6,318 bases of DNA from Candidatus Shapirobacteria bacterium UBA4062 (GTDB lineage Bacteria; Patescibacteriota; Microgenomatia; UBA12405): contig DFZG01000055.1 in assembly GCA_002382075.1 (NCBI GenBank), positions 7,438 through 13,755 of the forward strand. Reading direction: 5' to 3'. The number at the start of each line of letters is the position of its first letter. Position 1 is the first letter of the stretch. A program made the translations under genes and the position numbers. This document shows, piece after piece, positions 4,502 through 6,318 of this stretch. The notes beneath the pieces were generated by a model that worked only from the letters and a program-made list of their open reading frames with translations, was not told the DNA's origin and did not search any database.

Positions 4502-6318
4502 ATGGAAGAAATCGACAAAAAGATTTTAACACCCACCAACCCAACCCCCAAAATAAGTACTCCAAAACAGATTTGGAAAAGTCGCCTTTTAACCATTGGC
4601 TCTATTCTACTGATTATCTTTACTCTTCTCGGACTAATAGGCTTCTTTTTTGGCTATGTTCCCATTAAAAAAGTTCTTTCCCAAACTGAAATTGCTCAAA
4701 ACAAAGTCACTGAACTTCAAGCGGCTATCAACGACAAAGATTTAAATCTTTCGAAAGTCAAACTCCGGGAACTCAAAGAAAGTGTCAATCAAATTCAAAG
4801 CTTATACGCCAAAATGGGCTACTCCGGTAAATTACCTTATCTTAAAAACTACTATCAAGATGGCCAATTAATAATTGCCATCGCTAAAGATGCCCTCGAC
4901 ACCGGCGATATTCTTATTGCCGCTGTCGAACCTTATCAGGACTTTCTCGGCCTCAAAGGCTCAGCTACCGACGCTGATCAAACCACTCAGGACAGAATTT
5001 CATTTTTAACCGAATCTGTTGAAAGTATTATTCCTCATTTGGATAGCATCGAAGCCAAAGTTGCCAATATCGAATCCAATCTTGACCAAATAGACCCCAT
5101 CCGCTACCCCGAAACTTTTAGAGGAATCGTCCTTCGTTCCAACATTATTAAAGCCAAAGAAGCCATTAGTGAAGCCCATAAATTAGTCAAAGACGGTAAA
5201 CCGATTCTTACCAAAACATCCTGGCTTTTGGGTAATGATTCTCCTCGCACATATTTTTTAATGTTCCAAAATGATGCCGAACTACGTCCTACTGGTGGTT
5301 TTTGGACTGCCTATGGGATTATCAAAGTCGACAATGGCAAAATCACTCCAACCATCAGTGACGACATTTATTCCCTCGATGCTCTTTTCAATAGCACCAT
5401 TCCAGCTCCCCGACCCATCAAAGCCTACCACATCAACGTTCCCTACTTGAATCTTCGGGATATGAATTTATCACCCGACTTCCCCACCAGTATTGAAGAA
5501 TTTTTAGGACATTATCAAAAAATAACCCGTTCCTCCACCAAAATTGATGCTATAATCGCTATCGACACTCAAGTATTAGTCGATCTTGTCTCAGTTCTTG
5601 GTCGCGTTGGTGTTCCCGATTACGGTAATTTCACCGCCGACCCCGATAAACGCTGTGATGGTTGTCCTCAAATTATTTACCAACTTCAATGGATCGCCGG
5701 TCGCCCCCGCAACTATATTGAACCTAACCGTAAAGGCTTTTTAGGCCCTCTTATGAATTCAATTCTTAGCAACGCCATGGGTTCTGAAAAAGAGAAGATT
5801 GGCCCGCTGGCTCAAGCTGCTATCGATAATATTCATCAAAAACACATTCTTTTCTATTTTACCGACCCTGAAATCCAAAAAGCTGCTGAATTGGCCAACA
5901 TTGCCGGAAAAATCCAGGCAGTTCCCGAAAACGTCGACTATCTCCATCTCAACGATGCCAACATGAGTGCTGCCAAAACCAACCTTTTCTTAAAACAAAA
6001 AATCAAACACGAAATAATTACCAAAGATGGCAAAGTTAACCACAAACTTACCGTCACCTACATAAATCCCAGCAAGGCCAGTAACTGTAATTTGGAAAAA
6101 GGCGATTTATGTTTGAATGCTCCCAAATATCGAAACTGGTTTAGATTCTACACTCCTCTGGGCTCTACTTTAACCAAAATGACCGGTTCAGAAGTCGAGC
6201 CAGTCGTTTACGAAGAACTGGGTAAACAAGTTTTTGAAGGTTTTTATGGCAATAAATACCCACTCTATGCCGAATCCAGCCTCAAAACATCTATTCAATA
6301 CGTTTCCCCGGTCAAACC
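4502..6318 (+). CDS. Membrane-anchored DUF4012 family protein (3' end outside window)
   Basis: The frame is open for 605 codons from ATG 4502 to the window edge; an in-frame TAA at 4490 and the lack of other starts fix the beginning. Residues 1-28 are polar, proline- and lysine-rich and likely cytoplasmic. Residues 29-52 form one strong membrane helix, so the rest probably lies outside the membrane. Residues 55-235 look mostly helical, with coiled-coil-like stretches (60-105, 165-235). The DUF4012 core follows, with YFLMFQNDAELRPTGGF (251-267) as the hallmark, then GIIKVDNGKI (272-281) and IDAIIAIDTQVLVDLV (348-363) ending in LGRVGVP (366-372). Four cysteines are visible: a C-x2-C at 385/388 and C529/C537. 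Residues from about 495 look like a beta-rich domain that continues beyond the window. The family is common in CPR bacteria and actinobacteria, and its function is unknown. The glycan-assembly context suggests a surface role. Confidence 0.9.
   Translation, partial: MEEIDKKILTPTNPTPKISTPKQIWKSRLLTIGSILLIIFTLLGLIGFFFGYVPIKKVLSQTEIAQNKVTELQAAINDKDLNLSKVKLRELKESVNQIQSLYAKMGYSGKLPYLKNYYQDGQLIIAIAKDALDTGDILIAAVEPYQDFLGLKGSATDADQTTQDRISFLTESVESIIPHLDSIEAKVANIESNLDQIDPIRYPETFRGIVLRSNIIKAKEAISEAHKLVKDGKPILTKTSWLLGNDSPRTYFLMFQNDAELRPTGGFWTAYGIIKVDNGKITPTISDDIYSLDALFNSTIPAPRPIKAYHINVPYLNLRDMNLSPDFPTSIEEFLGHYQKITRSSTKIDAIIAIDTQVLVDLVSVLGRVGVPDYGNFTADPDKRCDGCPQIIYQLQWIAGRPRNYIEPNRKGFLGPLMNSILSNAMGSEKEKIGPLAQAAIDNIHQKHILFYFTDPEIQKAAELANIAGKIQAVPENVDYLHLNDANMSAAKTNLFLKQKIKHEIITKDGKVNHKLTVTYINPSKASNCNLEKGDLCLNAPKYRNWFRFYTPLGSTLTKMTGSEVEPVVYEELGKQVFEGFYGNKYPLYAESSLKTSIQYVSPVK

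Noticed and set aside
4440..4510. A rho-independent terminator after the sugar transferase gene
   Set aside because: I found no GC-rich inverted repeat followed by a T-run in the gap or flanks.
4450..4668. A 72-codon + strand open frame across the gap and the start of the DUF4012 gene
   Set aside because: It overlaps the end of the transferase gene and the membrane helix of the DUF4012 protein in a different frame, and the peptide has no sensible features.
5759..5947. A 62-codon minus-strand open frame
   Set aside because: It is fully inside the DUF4012 coding region and has no family resemblance or start signal.
1..6318. Alternative genetic code (UGA read as Gly, as in Gracilibacteria/SR1)
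   Set aside because: All five closed genes end in TAA at the expected family lengths and no in-frame TGA is needed to extend any of them, so the standard bacterial code is enough.
1..6318. CRISPR arrays, tRNA genes, insertion sequences or defence genes
   Set aside because: There is almost no non-coding room, no spaced direct repeats, and no transposase, nuclease or tRNA-like sequence.

Overview
The window is a tightly packed, single-direction (+ strand) block of surface-polysaccharide genes. Nearly every base is coding; the largest gap between genes is 29 bp. The sequence is AT-rich, its proteins are rich in Lys, Asn, Ile and Gln, all five visible stop codons are TAA, and no start has a clear Shine-Dalgarno sequence. 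Together with the DUF4012 protein at the 3' end, this suggests a Candidate Phyla Radiation (Patescibacteria) bacterium, perhaps a Microgenomates-type lineage. That placement is an inference from style and gene content; there is no rRNA or other marker gene here.

Layout from left to right: (1) the C-terminal part of a family 2 glycosyltransferase whose 5' end lies outside the window (1-495); (2) a GT-B, family 4 glycosyltransferase (497-1612); (3) a second, distinct family 4 glycosyltransferase (1587-2717); (4) mannose-1-phosphate guanylyltransferase, which makes GDP-mannose (2690-3820); (5) a small phosphoglycosyl transferase of the bacterial sugar transferase family, which starts glycan assembly on a lipid carrier (3798-4472); (6) a long membrane-anchored DUF4012 protein, cut by the right edge (4502-6318). 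Gene 6 is open across 605 codons.

A working model: gene 5 loads the first sugar-phosphate onto undecaprenyl phosphate at the inner face of the membrane. The three glycosyltransferases extend the chain, at least partly with mannose from the GDP-mannose made by gene 4. The product is then exported by machinery not in this window. The DUF4012 protein has one N-terminal membrane helix and a large outer domain. Parts of that domain read like the LytR-CpsA-Psr (LCP) glycopolymer ligases, so it could act at the last step on the cell surface. This last role is a hypothesis.

Points that stand out: three successive gene junctions with unusually long overlaps (26, 28 and 23 nt); a 7-bp tandem repeat inserted in frame exactly at the linker between the two domains of gene 2; a strong excess of C over G on the coding strand that reverses inside gene 5; and a possible leaderless promoter directly in front of the DUF4012 gene.
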